19,542 nt of DNA from Ferruginibacter sp. (GCA_030831725.1 JAURKN010000101.1:1-19542), one strand, 5' to 3'. Positions 6,924-15,970 are shown, counted from the stretch's first letter. Numbers and translations are program-made. Notes: a model not told the origin generated them from the letters alone.

Positions 6924-8453
6924 TTATTTGATGATGGTGAAAAACTGATCGGTTGAAGACTTGGTCAGATCAATAAGCGGCTGTGGATACACACCTGCTG
7001 TAAATATGATCAAAATGATGAAAGACAAAACCAATTTCTCATGCATTTCGATGTCCGACACAGCTGATGTTGAATCTTTGATGGTTCCGTAAAAAACCTT
7101 TTGAACCATGTTAAGGGTATACACTGCCGACAATATCACGCCCAAACCTGCCACCATGGCCAACCATGGATTATATTGATACAATCCGCTGAACAGCATG
7201 AATTCTCCCGGGAATGCATTTGTCAGGGGTAGTGCGATATTTGCAAATGAGATGATAACAAGGAATATGGTGAGTGCTGGTGCTTTTTTAGCCAAACCAC
7301 CCAATTCAGCGATCTTCTTGATTCCTGTTTTTCTTTCGATGATTTCCACTACAATCCATATACCAACTATATTGATGCCGTGGTTGAACATTTGAAGAAA
7401 TACTCCCTGAACGCCTATTTTTTTCATTGAGAAAAGGGCTGCACTCATGAGTCCGATGTGGGCGATTGAAGAATATGCGACAAGTTTTTTTATGTTGTCC
7501 TGTACCATCGCAAGGCAGCTTGCATAAACGATACCAATAACAGACAACAAAATAGCAATATGATACAGCATATGGTCTGCCTGACCGAACATTGGAATGA
7601 GCCAACGATAAACACCCAGCAATCCCATCTTCACCATAACGGCACTCATCACCATCGTAACAGGAGTAGAAGACTGGTCGTAAGCGTCTGGTTGCCAAGT
7701 ATGGAAAGGGAAAATCGGCATTTTGATGGCAAATGCGATGAAGAACAAAATGAATAGCCATGTTTGTTCCACTGTACTTAATGTGGCCTGATAGAATGCA
7801 GATAGTGAAAAGGAATGAGGCGCGATGGTACCATCTTCAAAAGTTCTACCTCCGGTATGAAGGTATATATATATGATGCCAACCAGCATCAGCAGAGAAC
7901 CTGCAAAAGTATATACGAAGAATTTGAATGTGGAAGCGATGGCCTTTTCTCCACCCCATCTGCTTGCCAGAAAATAAACAGGAACCAATGCAAGCTCCCA
8001 GAAAAAATAAAAACTCAAAGCATCCATCGCCATGAATACGCCCATCAATCCAGCCTGGCTGAACATAAGCAGTCCATAGAAAGAATGGGTATTCGAGATT
8101 TCTTTTTTGAAATTACTTCCGATGATCATTGGGAATACAATGGCAGTTAGCAAGGTCAAAGAACGACCAACACCATCAAGACCGATGTAATAGTTTGCTC
8201 CCAGGTATTTCAACCATATATAACTGACATGGTTATACGTAAGGTATTTCCCATCATTGGTAAAAAAGAGACTGGCGATTGAAACGCCCAGTATACAGAG
8301 GGAAAACAGCAACGATAGATTCTTGCTTTGACTTCGTAACGCCGGCAAGAAGCAGAGTAGTCCGGCTACCATAGGAAGCCAAATCAACAAGTCGGGAAAT
8401 GAAAAATAAGTGCCCAATGTAAAAGATTTAGGAAACAAAAAATTGAATGACAA
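6924..8453 (-). CDS. nuoM: NADH-quinone oxidoreductase subunit M (TTG start)
   Basis: NuoM is an antiporter-like proton-pumping subunit of complex I. The 509 residues match the family: the key glutamate E153 lies in FYFFWELALVPVYFLASRW, and the lysine K244 lies in AIKMPIFPFHTWQPDAYDQ, followed by a second conserved lysine in MVKMGLLGVYRW. The start is unusual. No ATG lies between the upstream in-frame stop (8462-8460) and the first membrane helix. The first possible start is a TTG at 8453, which overlaps the nuoL end by 26 bases; a second TTG at 8417 would avoid the overlap. An internal ATG at residue 28 would cut into the first helix (about 22-40). The rest of the gene is intact, so this is a start question and not a broken gene. 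Confidence 0.95.
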   Translation of the reverse strand: MSFNFLFPKSFTLGTYFSFPDLLIWLPMVAGLLCFLPALRSQSKNLSLLFSLCILGVSIASLFFTNDGKYLTYNHVSYIWLKYLGANYYIGLDGVGRSLTLLTAIVFPMIIGSNFKKEISNTHSFYGLLMFSQAGLMGVFMAMDALSFYFFWELALVPVYFLASRWGGEKAIASTFKFFVYTFAGSLLMLVGIIYIYLHTGGRTFEDGTIAPHSFSLSAFYQATLSTVEQTWLFILFFIAFAIKMPIFPFHTWQPDAYDQSSTPVTMVMSAVMVKMGLLGVYRWLIPMFGQADHMLYHIAILLSVIGIVYASCLAMVQDNIKKLVAYSSIAHIGLMSAALFSMKKIGVQGVFLQMFNHGINIVGIWIVVEIIERKTGIKKIAELGGLAKKAPALTIFLVIISFANIALPLTNAFPGEFMLFSGLYQYNPWLAMVAGLGVILSAVYTLNMVQKVFYGTIKDSTSAVSDIEMHEKLVLSFIILIIFTAGVYPQPLIDLTKSSTDQFFTIIK

Positions 8454-10314
8454 ATAATATCAGCATACCTATGACCATCAGCAGCACATATGCGCCTACT
8501 TGTCCGCTTTGAAGCAAACGAAGTTGTCTACTGCCATAGTTAACCAATTTACCTACCCCATTCACCGAACCGTCAATAATTCTGTTTTCCAGAAAAAGCT
8601 GAAACAGTGAGGAGGCTTTTTGAATGGGTTTTACCACTGCAAATTGATAGAGCTCATCTATGTACCACTTGTTCTCAAGGAAAGAAGCAAGAGAATTATG
8701 GTTATGATTGATTTTGAAATTTCTGAAACGAATCCATGCAAATGTGATGGAACATACAACCAACAAGGTTGACAACCCCATGAGGATCAGTTCCGTTTCA
8801 TGACTCAGATGGTGGTGGATTTGAGGAATGACAGGAGATAAATATGCTGCCAATTGGTGATGCCCTCCAAGTACTTCCGGGATCCCGATATACCCTCCTA
8901 TGATACTGAGGATAGCAAGAATGATTAAAGGAATGGTCATCGCTTTCGGACTTTCATGCAAATGATGTTCCTGATCGTGCGTACCTCTGAATTTACCGGT
9001 AAAAGTAACAATGTAGAGTCGGAACATGTAAAAAGCGGTCATCAATGCGGTGAATAACGCTACCGAATAAACGATAGTATTGTATCCGAAAGCACCGGCA
9101 AGGATCTCATCTTTAGAGAAGAATCCTGAAAAACCCGGGATGCCGGAAATGGCAAGACAGCCAATTAAGAAAGTGATGCTGGTGATCTTCATGTGTTTGT
9201 GAAGTCCGCCCATGTTGCGAATATCTTGTTCTCCGCCCATGGCATGAATCACAGAACCGCTTCCCAAGAACATCAGGGCTTTGAAGAAAGCATGCGTCAT
9301 CACATGGAACACAGCTGCAACATAGTTTCCTGTTCCTAAGGCAAGGAACATGAATCCCAGTTGACTCACCGTAGAGTAAGCCAGTACTTTCTTGATGTCG
9401 TTTTGTTTCAATGCTATGCTAGCTGCAAGAAAGGCGGTAGCCAAACCTACAATGGTAATGACTTGCTGGGTTATGATTGCGGATGAAAAGAGGATATTGC
9501 TTCTGGCGATCAGATAAATACCCGCCGTAACCATCGTAGCCGCGTGGATCAACGCACTGACAGGCGTCGGACCAGCCATCGCATCAGGAAGCCAGGTAAA
9601 TAGAGGTATCTGTGCGCTTTTTCCTGTGGCACCAACAAACATCAACAAGGTGATTCCTGTGATATCAAAAGCGGTCAATTTGGAGAGTGTAGCGGTTTGT
9701 AGAACCTGTCCGTATTCCATAGAACCGGTCTTTCCGATCAACCAGAACAATGCAAGCAAAAAACCAAGATCACCGATTCGGTTCATCACAAATGCCTTTT
9801 TGGCCGCATCCGTGTAATTGTTGTTTTCATACCAATATCCAATCAATAAGTATGAACAAAGTCCTACTCCTTCCCAACCCACAAAAAGAATCAGGTAATT
9901 TCCACCCATCACCAATAGCAACATGGAAAAAACGAATAAATTCAGATAAGCAAAATATTTCGCGAAATCTTTTCCTTCCTCATCATGCATGTATGCAGTG
10001 GAGTAAACATGAATCAAGAAGCCAACGCCCGTAATGATGAGTAAAAATAAAGATGAGAGCTGGTCTATCTGAAAACTGAATGCGACTTTCAAACCAGATA
10101 CGTTCAGAAAATCAAAAAAGTGAACCACACCGGTGTGTCCTTGTCTGACCTCCATAAAGGTCATGATACTAAAGATGAAAGAACCAAGGACCACTGCGGA
10201 ACCAATGAATCCGGATGCTGATTTTCCAAGACTTTTCCTTCCGAGTCCGTTTACCAGAAAACCGAGTAAAGGCAGAGCCGGAATCAGCCAGACAAGATTA
10301 AAAGTATTACTCAT
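8428..10314 (-). CDS. nuoL: NADH-quinone oxidoreductase subunit L
   Basis: NuoL is the most distal antiporter-like subunit of complex I, with the long lateral helix that runs along the membrane arm. At 628 residues it has the usual length. The motif LFVGWEGVGLCSYLLIGYW holds the key glutamate E148; GKSAQIPLFTWLPDAMAGPT begins at 231 and holds K232, followed by PVSALIHAATMVTAG. The stretch HDQEHHLHESP near 455 is a histidine-rich loop seen in many NuoL proteins. The C-terminus ends in a single membrane helix (about 607-625) that anchors the lateral helix. The start is the ATG at 10314, 40 bases after nuoK. Its last 26 bases overlap the proposed nuoM start. Confidence 0.97.
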   Translation of the reverse strand: MSNTFNLVWLIPALPLLGFLVNGLGRKSLGKSASGFIGSAVVLGSFIFSIMTFMEVRQGHTGVVHFFDFLNVSGLKVAFSFQIDQLSSLFLLIITGVGFLIHVYSTAYMHDEEGKDFAKYFAYLNLFVFSMLLLVMGGNYLILFVGWEGVGLCSYLLIGYWYENNNYTDAAKKAFVMNRIGDLGFLLALFWLIGKTGSMEYGQVLQTATLSKLTAFDITGITLLMFVGATGKSAQIPLFTWLPDAMAGPTPVSALIHAATMVTAGIYLIARSNILFSSAIITQQVITIVGLATAFLAASIALKQNDIKKVLAYSTVSQLGFMFLALGTGNYVAAVFHVMTHAFFKALMFLGSGSVIHAMGGEQDIRNMGGLHKHMKITSITFLIGCLAISGIPGFSGFFSKDEILAGAFGYNTIVYSVALFTALMTAFYMFRLYIVTFTGKFRGTHDQEHHLHESPKAMTIPLIILAILSIIGGYIGIPEVLGGHHQLAAYLSPVIPQIHHHLSHETELILMGLSTLLVVCSITFAWIRFRNFKINHNHNSLASFLENKWYIDELYQFAVVKPIQKASSLFQLFLENRIIDGSVNGVGKLVNYGSRQLRLLQSGQVGAYVLLMVIGMLILFVIQFFVS

Positions 10315-10354
10315 AAATATATTATTCTGCTGTCGCTTTTACGACAGGGTTCAA

Positions 10355-10687
10355 TTAATTTTTTAAACGGTTCAAAAAGTTGATGTCTACCGTATGTACG
10401 TTTCTGAACATCATCACAATGATGGCTAGTCCCACACTCACTTCCGCTGCTGCGACCACCATGATGAAGAAGACAAAAATCTGCGCATCTCCCGCAAAGT
10501 TCGCCGAGGCTTTTGCTGCCGGGCTTAATGCATGCATTTTTGAAAATGCCACCAGAAGGAGGTTGACCGCGTTCAGCATCAATTCAACACAAAGAAAAAT
10601 GATGATGGCGTTTCTTCTGACAAGAACCCCGACAATGCCGATGGTGAATAGAACGAGTGAAAGTGCTATGTATGCTTTTATATCCAT
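10355..10687 (-). CDS. nuoK: NADH-quinone oxidoreductase subunit K
   Basis: NuoK is a small three-helix subunit at the start of the proton path in the membrane arm. The protein is 110 residues, slightly over the usual 100, with the extra in the loop between helices two and three and in the C-terminal tail. The two membrane glutamates needed for pumping are present: E35 in FLCVELMLNAVNL and E82 in VAAAEVSVGLAI. The start is the ATG at 10687, two bases after the nuoJ stop, which suggests translational coupling. Confidence 0.97.
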   Translation of the reverse strand: MDIKAYIALSLVLFTIGIVGVLVRRNAIIIFLCVELMLNAVNLLLVAFSKMHALSPAAKASANFAGDAQIFVFFIMVVAAAEVSVGLAIIVMMFRNVHTVDINFLNRLKN

Positions 10688-10689
10688 GT

Positions 10690-11214
10690 TTATGAATTCG
10701 GGTTTTGATCAATGGGTTCCTCTTTTCTTCCAATCACAACAGCGCCGATCATGGCACTCAGGAACAGCACACTGCTGATTTCGAAAGGCAAGACATATTG
10801 TTTAAAAAGAACCATACCGAGATTTTTAATCAGGCCTGCATTGCCGGCATTGGTTTCAACCAATTGCTCAACGTCCATGCGGTTTGTAATAAGAACCAGC
10901 AAGAGCAGAAGTGTTCCACCCGTGCATATGCCTACAAGTTGCATGCGGTAATTTTTGATAGGCTCAGTATCCGCATTTAGATTCATCAACATCACCACAA
11001 AAAGGAATAGTACCATGATGGCACCTGCATAAACAATGATGTTAACTACAGCGAGGAATTGTGCGTTGAGCAAAATATAATGTCCGGAAATGGCAAAGAA
11101 AACCAGAATCAGCCACAATACGCTGTGTACCGGATTTTTGCTGATGATCATCATCAGGGCTGAGCCAACGGCCATCAAAGACAACAATAAGAAAACGATG
11201 GTTGAAATATTCAT
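10690..11214 (-). CDS. nuoJ: NADH-quinone oxidoreductase subunit J
   Basis: NuoJ is a membrane subunit whose third helix links the quinone site to the proton-pumping arm. The 174 residues carry five likely helices and the family core NAQFLAVVNIIVYAGAIMVL, with the conserved tyrosine at Y62 and the glycine that forms the pi-bulge. NPVHSVLWLILVFF (27-40) is also typical. The C-terminal part (PFEISSVLFLSAMIGAVVIGRKE) matches the usual last helix. The start is the ATG at 11214, nine bases after the nuoI stop. Confidence 0.97.
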   Translation of the reverse strand: MNISTIVFLLLSLMAVGSALMMIISKNPVHSVLWLILVFFAISGHYILLNAQFLAVVNIIVYAGAIMVLFLFVVMLMNLNADTEPIKNYRMQLVGICTGGTLLLLLVLITNRMDVEQLVETNAGNAGLIKNLGMVLFKQYVLPFEISSVLFLSAMIGAVVIGRKEEPIDQNPNS

Positions 11215-11223
11215 GATGATAGA

Positions 11224-11778
11224 TTAGTTGGATGTGGCTTTGTTTGCACGATTACCAAGCGCTTTTTGATACGCTTCGGGATTTTCTTTGGGATGGGGAA
11301 TCAGAAGCTCTTGTTTGTTGTACACAAACTGCTTACGCTGATAATCCGCTGGAGCGAATGTTTCACTGAGGTAAATCGCATCTTTCGGACAAGCTTCTTC
11401 GCATAGTCCGCAAAAAATACAACGCAGCATGTTGATCTCATATTTCGCTGCATATTTTTCCTCACGATACAAATGCTCTTCTCCCGGAAGTCTCTCCGCA
11501 CCTTCCATGGTGATGGCCTCCGCTGGACAAGCGACGGCACAAAGTCCGCATGCGGTACAATTCTCACGTCCTTCCTCATCTCTGTTCAGAATTTGTAACC
11601 CACGAAAAACCGGACTGAAAGGACGTTGTTTTTCCGGATAATTGATCGTAGGTTTTTTCTTGAAGATGTGACTGAAAGTGATCATCATCCCTTTGGCAAT
11701 AGCCGGCAAATACATCTTTTCCATGAAGCTCATCGGGCTTCTGTCTACTGCTTTTGCTTTATTGGTTAATGTTGACAT
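11224..11778 (-). CDS. nuoI: NADH-quinone oxidoreductase subunit I (two 4Fe-4S clusters)
   Basis: NuoI is the ferredoxin-like subunit holding clusters N6a and N6b, which pass electrons from the peripheral arm to N2. The 184 residues contain two complete CX2CX2CX3CP motifs: cysteines 74, 77, 80 and 84 in NCTACGLCAVACPAEAI, and 120, 123, 126 and 130 in RCIFCGLCEEACPKDAI. An N-terminal amphipathic segment (about 20-40) and the FRGLQILNRDEEG lead-in are as expected. The start is the ATG at 11778, 40 bases after nuoH. Confidence 0.97.
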   Translation of the reverse strand: MSTLTNKAKAVDRSPMSFMEKMYLPAIAKGMMITFSHIFKKKPTINYPEKQRPFSPVFRGLQILNRDEEGRENCTACGLCAVACPAEAITMEGAERLPGEEHLYREEKYAAKYEINMLRCIFCGLCEEACPKDAIYLSETFAPADYQRKQFVYNKQELLIPHPKENPEAYQKALGNRANKATSN

Positions 11779-11818
11779 ATTCTAAGTTCGTTTAAGGTAC
11801 ACTGTTATATTGATTCAA

Positions 11819-12859
11819 TCAATTGAAATACAAAACACCGGCTCCTGTGGCAAGCATGTTGAACAATGCAAGCGGTATCAGAATTCTCCAACCGAGATGC
11901 ATCAATTGATCATATCTGAATCTGGGTATAGTCCATCTTACCCACATGAATAAAAATATAAAAATCAATGTTTTTGTCATAAGTGCGGCAATGCCCAGAA
12001 TAGCGGCCACATTCGGACTCAAGACTGACTCATCAAAGAATGGGATATCATACCCACCAAAAAACAGGGTCGACATCACAACGCTACTGATAAACATGTT
12101 TATGTATTCAGAGAACAAGTAGAACCCGAGTTTCATGGATGAATATTCGGTATGGTAACCGCCAATCAACTCATTTTCAGCTTCCGGAAGATCAAAGGGT
12201 GTTCTGTTACATTCCGCAAAAGAACAAATCAGAAAAATAAGAAATCCCAGTGGCTGGTACACGATATTCCAAAAACCGCCTTGTTGTTGTACTACCATTT
12301 CTTTCAGGCTTAGGGTTCCAGTGATCATAAGCAAAGCAATCAAGGAAATTCCCATTGCAAGTTCATAGCTTATGATTTGTGAAGCGGCACGAAGTCCTCC
12401 CATTAGGGAAAACTTGTTGTTGCTGGCCCATCCGCCGATCATGATTCCGTAAACACCTAAACTCACGACTCCGAACACATACAGAATGCCGATGTTTACA
12501 TCCGCAATTTGCAAGCTTACGTTACGTCCGAAAAAATCGATATGGTCACCCCAAGGAATAACCGCACTTGTCATACAAGCGGTGAGCATCGCCAAAGCAG
12601 GACCAAGAATGAAAAGAAATTTGGATGATAGATTTGGTATGATTTCTTCCTTGAAAAACAATTTCAAACCATCGGCCAATGGTTGCAACAATCCGAAAGG
12701 CCCTGCTCTGTTGGGACCTCTCCTGTCCTGAAGTACCGCAGCCACCTTTCTTTCGGCGAATGTGGTATACATGGCCACAACCAAAGACGCTGATACGACT
12801 ACCACAATCAGAATCAGTTTTTCCAAAATCAGACTAATATCTATCGTTGACAAATACAT
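11819..12859 (-). CDS. nuoH: NADH-quinone oxidoreductase subunit H
   Basis: NuoH is the membrane subunit that, with NuoB and NuoD, forms the quinone chamber. I choose the ATG at 12859, giving 346 residues. The reading frame is open further back to a GTG at 12916, but that would overlap the end of nuoG by 44 bases and add a polar extension foreign to the family. The chosen start lies 13 bases after the nuoG stop. Conserved blocks are present: TTFAERKVAAVLQDRRGPNR, GPFGLLQPLADGLKLFFKEE (about 53-72) and FAECNRTPFDLPEAENEL (214-231), followed by the acidic GGYHTEYSSMKL quinone-cavity loop. About eight membrane helices are predicted. Confidence 0.96.
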   Translation of the reverse strand: MYLSTIDISLILEKLILIVVVVSASLVVAMYTTFAERKVAAVLQDRRGPNRAGPFGLLQPLADGLKLFFKEEIIPNLSSKFLFILGPALAMLTACMTSAVIPWGDHIDFFGRNVSLQIADVNIGILYVFGVVSLGVYGIMIGGWASNNKFSLMGGLRAASQIISYELAMGISLIALLMITGTLSLKEMVVQQQGGFWNIVYQPLGFLIFLICSFAECNRTPFDLPEAENELIGGYHTEYSSMKLGFYLFSEYINMFISSVVMSTLFFGGYDIPFFDESVLSPNVAAILGIAALMTKTLIFIFLFMWVRWTIPRFRYDQLMHLGWRILIPLALFNMLATGAGVLYFN

Positions 12860-12872
12860 GTTGAATTGACTT

Positions 12873-13979
12873 TTATTTTTTGAAATCGTTTGAATGAGCT
12901 GGACCGTTGATGTCACTCAAATGAATTTCAGGATTATTTACATCACTGACGCTGTGAATATCCATCAGCAATTTGGGCTTGTGTCCATCCATCACCTTGA
13001 CCACCGTTTCTTCAGGCTTTTCCAATTTCTTGTATTTGTTCACGCCAATTACCGAATGTCTGCTGATTTCAGTCAAACCTTCGATTGTCCAAGATGATGT
13101 TTTTTTGGTTTCGAATCTGCATGTATTGCAAATCCAACCGGTCTTCCCATCATAGCTTTGAACTTCGCCCCATTGGTCTTTTCTGGCTGTTACCCTGAAC
13201 ACCTCGTCGCCTCTGAGCCAAAGTGTGGCTTTTCCGCAACAACCTGGCGTCGTACATGCTCGATGTGCATCAACCGGCTTGGTGAACCAAACCCTGTTTT
13301 TGAAACGGAATGTCTTATCCGTTAGCGCACCAACCGGACAAACGTCAATCATATTACCACTGAAATCATTGTCAATCGCTTTGGAGATATACGTTGAAAT
13401 GGCAGCATGATCGCCACGATCTATGACTCCATGAACACGCTTATCTGTTAATTGAGAAGCCACATATGTACAACGGTAGCAAAGAATGCAACGAGTCATA
13501 TGAAGCTGTATGTAAGGACCGATATCTTCTTTCTTGAACGTTCTTCTTTTAAATTCGTAACGAGTTCCTTCTTTTCCGTGGTCATAACCCAGATCTTGCA
13601 AATGGCACTCGCCTGCCTGATCACAAATCGGACAATCCAGCGGATGATTCAGCAAGAGAAATTCCACGACACCGGCTCTGGCATCAGCCACTTTATCGCT
13701 GGTGATGTTTTTCACCACCATTCCATCCATGACACCCGTGCGGCAACTGGCAACCAATTTAGGCATGGGTCTTGGATCCGCGGCCGAACCCGCAGCAACC
13801 TCAACCAGGCAAGTACGGCATTTTCCTCCGCTACCCTCCAGTTTGCTGTAATAGCACATCGCAGGAGGAGTAACGTCGCCACCAATCATGCGAGCAGCAT
13901 GTAAAATGGTGGTACCAGGCTCCACATCAACAGTAATGTTGTCGATGGTGACTTTAATTTTTTTTGATTCTTCTTGCAT
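12873..13979 (-). CDS. nuoG: NADH-quinone oxidoreductase subunit G, short form
   Basis: NuoG is the large iron-sulfur subunit of the peripheral arm. Here it has only 368 residues, against roughly 700-900 in proteobacterial forms. The electron-carrying part is intact. The 2Fe-2S ligands are C42, C54, C57 and C79. The 4Fe-4S ligands are H112, C116, C119 and C125 (HPLDCPICDQAGEC) and C165, C168, C171 and C215 (RCILCYRC to DVCPVGAL). After this come only the opening of the molybdopterin-type domain, with cysteines 243, 248, 249, 285 and 288, and then a charged tail (292-368) that I do not recognise. The long C-terminal domain is absent; the gene stops cleanly with nuoH 13 bases on, so this is not a frameshift. 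Short NuoG proteins are, as I recall, usual in Bacteroidota. The start is the ATG at 13979. Confidence 0.95.
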   Translation of the reverse strand: MQEESKKIKVTIDNITVDVEPGTTILHAARMIGGDVTPPAMCYYSKLEGSGGKCRTCLVEVAAGSAADPRPMPKLVASCRTGVMDGMVVKNITSDKVADARAGVVEFLLLNHPLDCPICDQAGECHLQDLGYDHGKEGTRYEFKRRTFKKEDIGPYIQLHMTRCILCYRCTYVASQLTDKRVHGVIDRGDHAAISTYISKAIDNDFSGNMIDVCPVGALTDKTFRFKNRVWFTKPVDAHRACTTPGCCGKATLWLRGDEVFRVTARKDQWGEVQSYDGKTGWICNTCRFETKKTSSWTIEGLTEISRHSVIGVNKYKKLEKPEETVVKVMDGHKPKLLMDIHSVSDVNNPEIHLSDINGPAHSNDFKK

Positions 13980-14049
13980 AATTATTATTCAAAAAATTCA
14001 GCTATCTATTGTTGGAAAGTATACGAAAACTTCTTTCCTATGTTCTTCA

Positions 14050-15402
14050 TTATTGAACAGGAACATGAATTGGATCTGCGTAATGAGCCAATCCGTAATT
14101 CTGGGTCAAACATTTTTCCGGATTTTTCACATGCCATTCAAATTCATCACGGAAGTGACGAATAGCGGCAGCTACAGGCCAAGCTGCAGCATCACCAAGT
14201 GGACAAATGGTATTGCCTTCGATTTTTCTTTGGATATCCCAAAGCAAATCAATATCACTCATCTCCCCTTTTCCAGATTCAATTTTCAATAATAATTTTT
14301 CCATCCAACCTGTTCCTTCTCTGCATGGACTGCATTGTCCGCAACTTTCATGACGATAGAAACGGGCCAAAGAATATGTATGACGAACGATGCATTGGTC
14401 TTCATCCAAAACAATGAATCCACCGGAACCCATCATGGAACCAGTTGCGAATCCGCCATCGCTCAAACTCTCATAATTCATCATTCTTTTTTCACCCTTA
14501 GCTGTAGTCAATAGCAGGTTGGCAGGAAGAATGGGAACAGAAGATCCACCGGGAATGCAAGCCTTCAGTTTTTTACCATTGGCAATTCCTCCGCAGTACT
14601 CTTCGCTGTAGATGAACTCTTCCACAGAGATAGTCATATCTATTTCGTAAACACCTGGTTTGTTGATATTGCCGCAAGCGGAGATCAATTTTGTTCCTGT
14701 GGATTTTCCAACACCTATGCTTGCGTATGCTTCTCCGCCTTCGTTGATGATGGGAACAACCGCTGCAATGGTTTCTACATTATTCACTACAGTCGGACAG
14801 CCCCAGAGACCTTTAACCGCCGGGAATGGAGGTTTGATTCTCGGATTTCCTCTTTTTCCTTCCAAAGACTCTAGCAAAGCGGTTTCTTCTCCGCAGATAT
14901 AAGCACCTGCTCCACGTTGTACGTGAATGTCGCAATCGAAGCCGCTACCCTGTATATTTTTTCCGAGCCATCCATGCTGACGAGCTTCGATGATCGCCTC
15001 TTCCAGAATGTCTGAAACCCAGTCATATTCTCCACGTATGTATATGTAGCTGGTGTTGCTTCCCAAAGCGAACGAAGAAACGATCATTCCTTCAATCAGC
15101 AGATGGGGAATAAACTCCATCAGGTATCTATCTTTGAAAGTACCAGGTTCACTTTCATCGGCATTAACAACCAAGTAACGAGGCACTCCTTCAGGCTTTG
15201 CCAGAAAACTCCATTTCATGCCTGTTGGGAAACCGGCGCCACCTCTGCCTCTCAGTCCGCTTTTCTTCACTTCCTCCACAATATCGGAAGGCTGCATTTT
15301 GAATGCTTTTTCAACACTCTTGTATCCTCCTTCACGGCGATAGGTTTCGAAGAATCTTATGCCTTCTACACCCGCTTTTTCTAAAAGTAATTTTCTTCCC
15401 AT
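14050..15402 (-). CDS. nuoF: NADH-quinone oxidoreductase subunit F (NADH- and FMN-binding)
   Basis: NuoF is where NADH is oxidised; it binds FMN and the 4Fe-4S cluster N3. The 450 residues show the glycine-rich RGRGGAGFPTGMKW (51-64), the flavin-site motif NADESEPGTFKDR (80-92) and GAYICGEETALLESLEG (166-182). The N3 cysteines are 354, 357 and 360 in ESCGQCSPCREGTGW, and 400 in TICPLGDAAAWP. The start is the ATG at 15402, two bases after the nuoE stop, suggesting coupled translation. It is followed by a 70-base gap before nuoG. Confidence 0.98.
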   Translation of the reverse strand: MGRKLLLEKAGVEGIRFFETYRREGGYKSVEKAFKMQPSDIVEEVKKSGLRGRGGAGFPTGMKWSFLAKPEGVPRYLVVNADESEPGTFKDRYLMEFIPHLLIEGMIVSSFALGSNTSYIYIRGEYDWVSDILEEAIIEARQHGWLGKNIQGSGFDCDIHVQRGAGAYICGEETALLESLEGKRGNPRIKPPFPAVKGLWGCPTVVNNVETIAAVVPIINEGGEAYASIGVGKSTGTKLISACGNINKPGVYEIDMTISVEEFIYSEEYCGGIANGKKLKACIPGGSSVPILPANLLLTTAKGEKRMMNYESLSDGGFATGSMMGSGGFIVLDEDQCIVRHTYSLARFYRHESCGQCSPCREGTGWMEKLLLKIESGKGEMSDIDLLWDIQRKIEGNTICPLGDAAAWPVAAAIRHFRDEFEWHVKNPEKCLTQNYGLAHYADPIHVPVQ

Positions 15403-15404
15403 GA

Positions 15405-15896
15405 TTAATTCATTTTAGACCTGCATTCTTCAATAATCGCATCCACTTTTTCTTTGGTCAGGTGCTCGCGATATGTTTTTCCCATCTGCATCATCGGTGC
15501 ATAACCACAAGCACCAAGACATTCCACCGTTTTCAGGGTGAACATGCCATCCGCTGTTGTTTCTCCGACACTTATGTTCAGTTTCTTTTTGATGTAGTCG
15601 ATGATATCGTCTGATCCTCTGAGCATGCAGGGACCGGTCTGACAAACCTCGAAAACATGTTTGCCTACAGGTTTCAAATTGTACATACTATAAAAACTTG
15701 CCACTTCATACACTTCAATCGGCTCTATGTTCAATATCGAAGCCACGTAATCCATGGTTGGCACATCAAGCCAGCCACCAAATTCCACCTGTGCAAGATG
15801 AAGTACAGGCAAGAGCGCGCTTTTTTGTTTTCCGTCGGGATAACGTGAAATGATCTCATTAACCCTCGACATCGTTTTATCCGTAAACTGTATCAT
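15405..15896 (-). CDS. nuoE: NADH-quinone oxidoreductase subunit E (2Fe-2S)
   Basis: NuoE is a thioredoxin-fold 2Fe-2S protein (cluster N1a) that docks on NuoF in the NADH module. The 163 residues have an N-terminal helical part and the four cluster cysteines in the standard pattern: C85 and C90 in VCQTGPCMLRG, and C126 and C130 in VECLGACGYAP. The motif EVYEVASFYSMY (61-72) is typical. The start is the ATG at 15896. The 130-base gap on its upstream side, after nuoD, contains a short tandem repeat (15971-16021) and no promoter I recognise. Confidence 0.97.
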   Translation of the reverse strand: MIQFTDKTMSRVNEIISRYPDGKQKSALLPVLHLAQVEFGGWLDVPTMDYVASILNIEPIEVYEVASFYSMYNLKPVGKHVFEVCQTGPCMLRGSDDIIDYIKKKLNISVGETTADGMFTLKTVECLGACGYAPMMQMGKTYREHLTKEKVDAIIEECRSKMN

Positions 15897-15970
15897 ATTA
15901 AAAGTTCAAAAAGTTCTTAAGGTTTCAAATCTGCCTCGAATCTTATCTTTAGTGCGTTTGGTAAGTTTAA

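Noticed and set aside
7306..7761. A 151-codon minus-strand frame inside nuoM
   Set aside because: It is the wrong frame of a well conserved gene; the translation is cysteine/arginine/histidine-rich and unlike any protein family I know.
12860..12916. N-terminal extension of nuoH from a GTG at 12916
   Set aside because: It would overlap nuoG by 44 bases and adds a polar stretch not found in the family; the ATG at 12859 fits better.
13452..13904. A 150-codon plus-strand frame opposite nuoG
   Set aside because: It is antisense to the iron-sulfur domains of NuoG, with no recognisable motif or upstream start signal.
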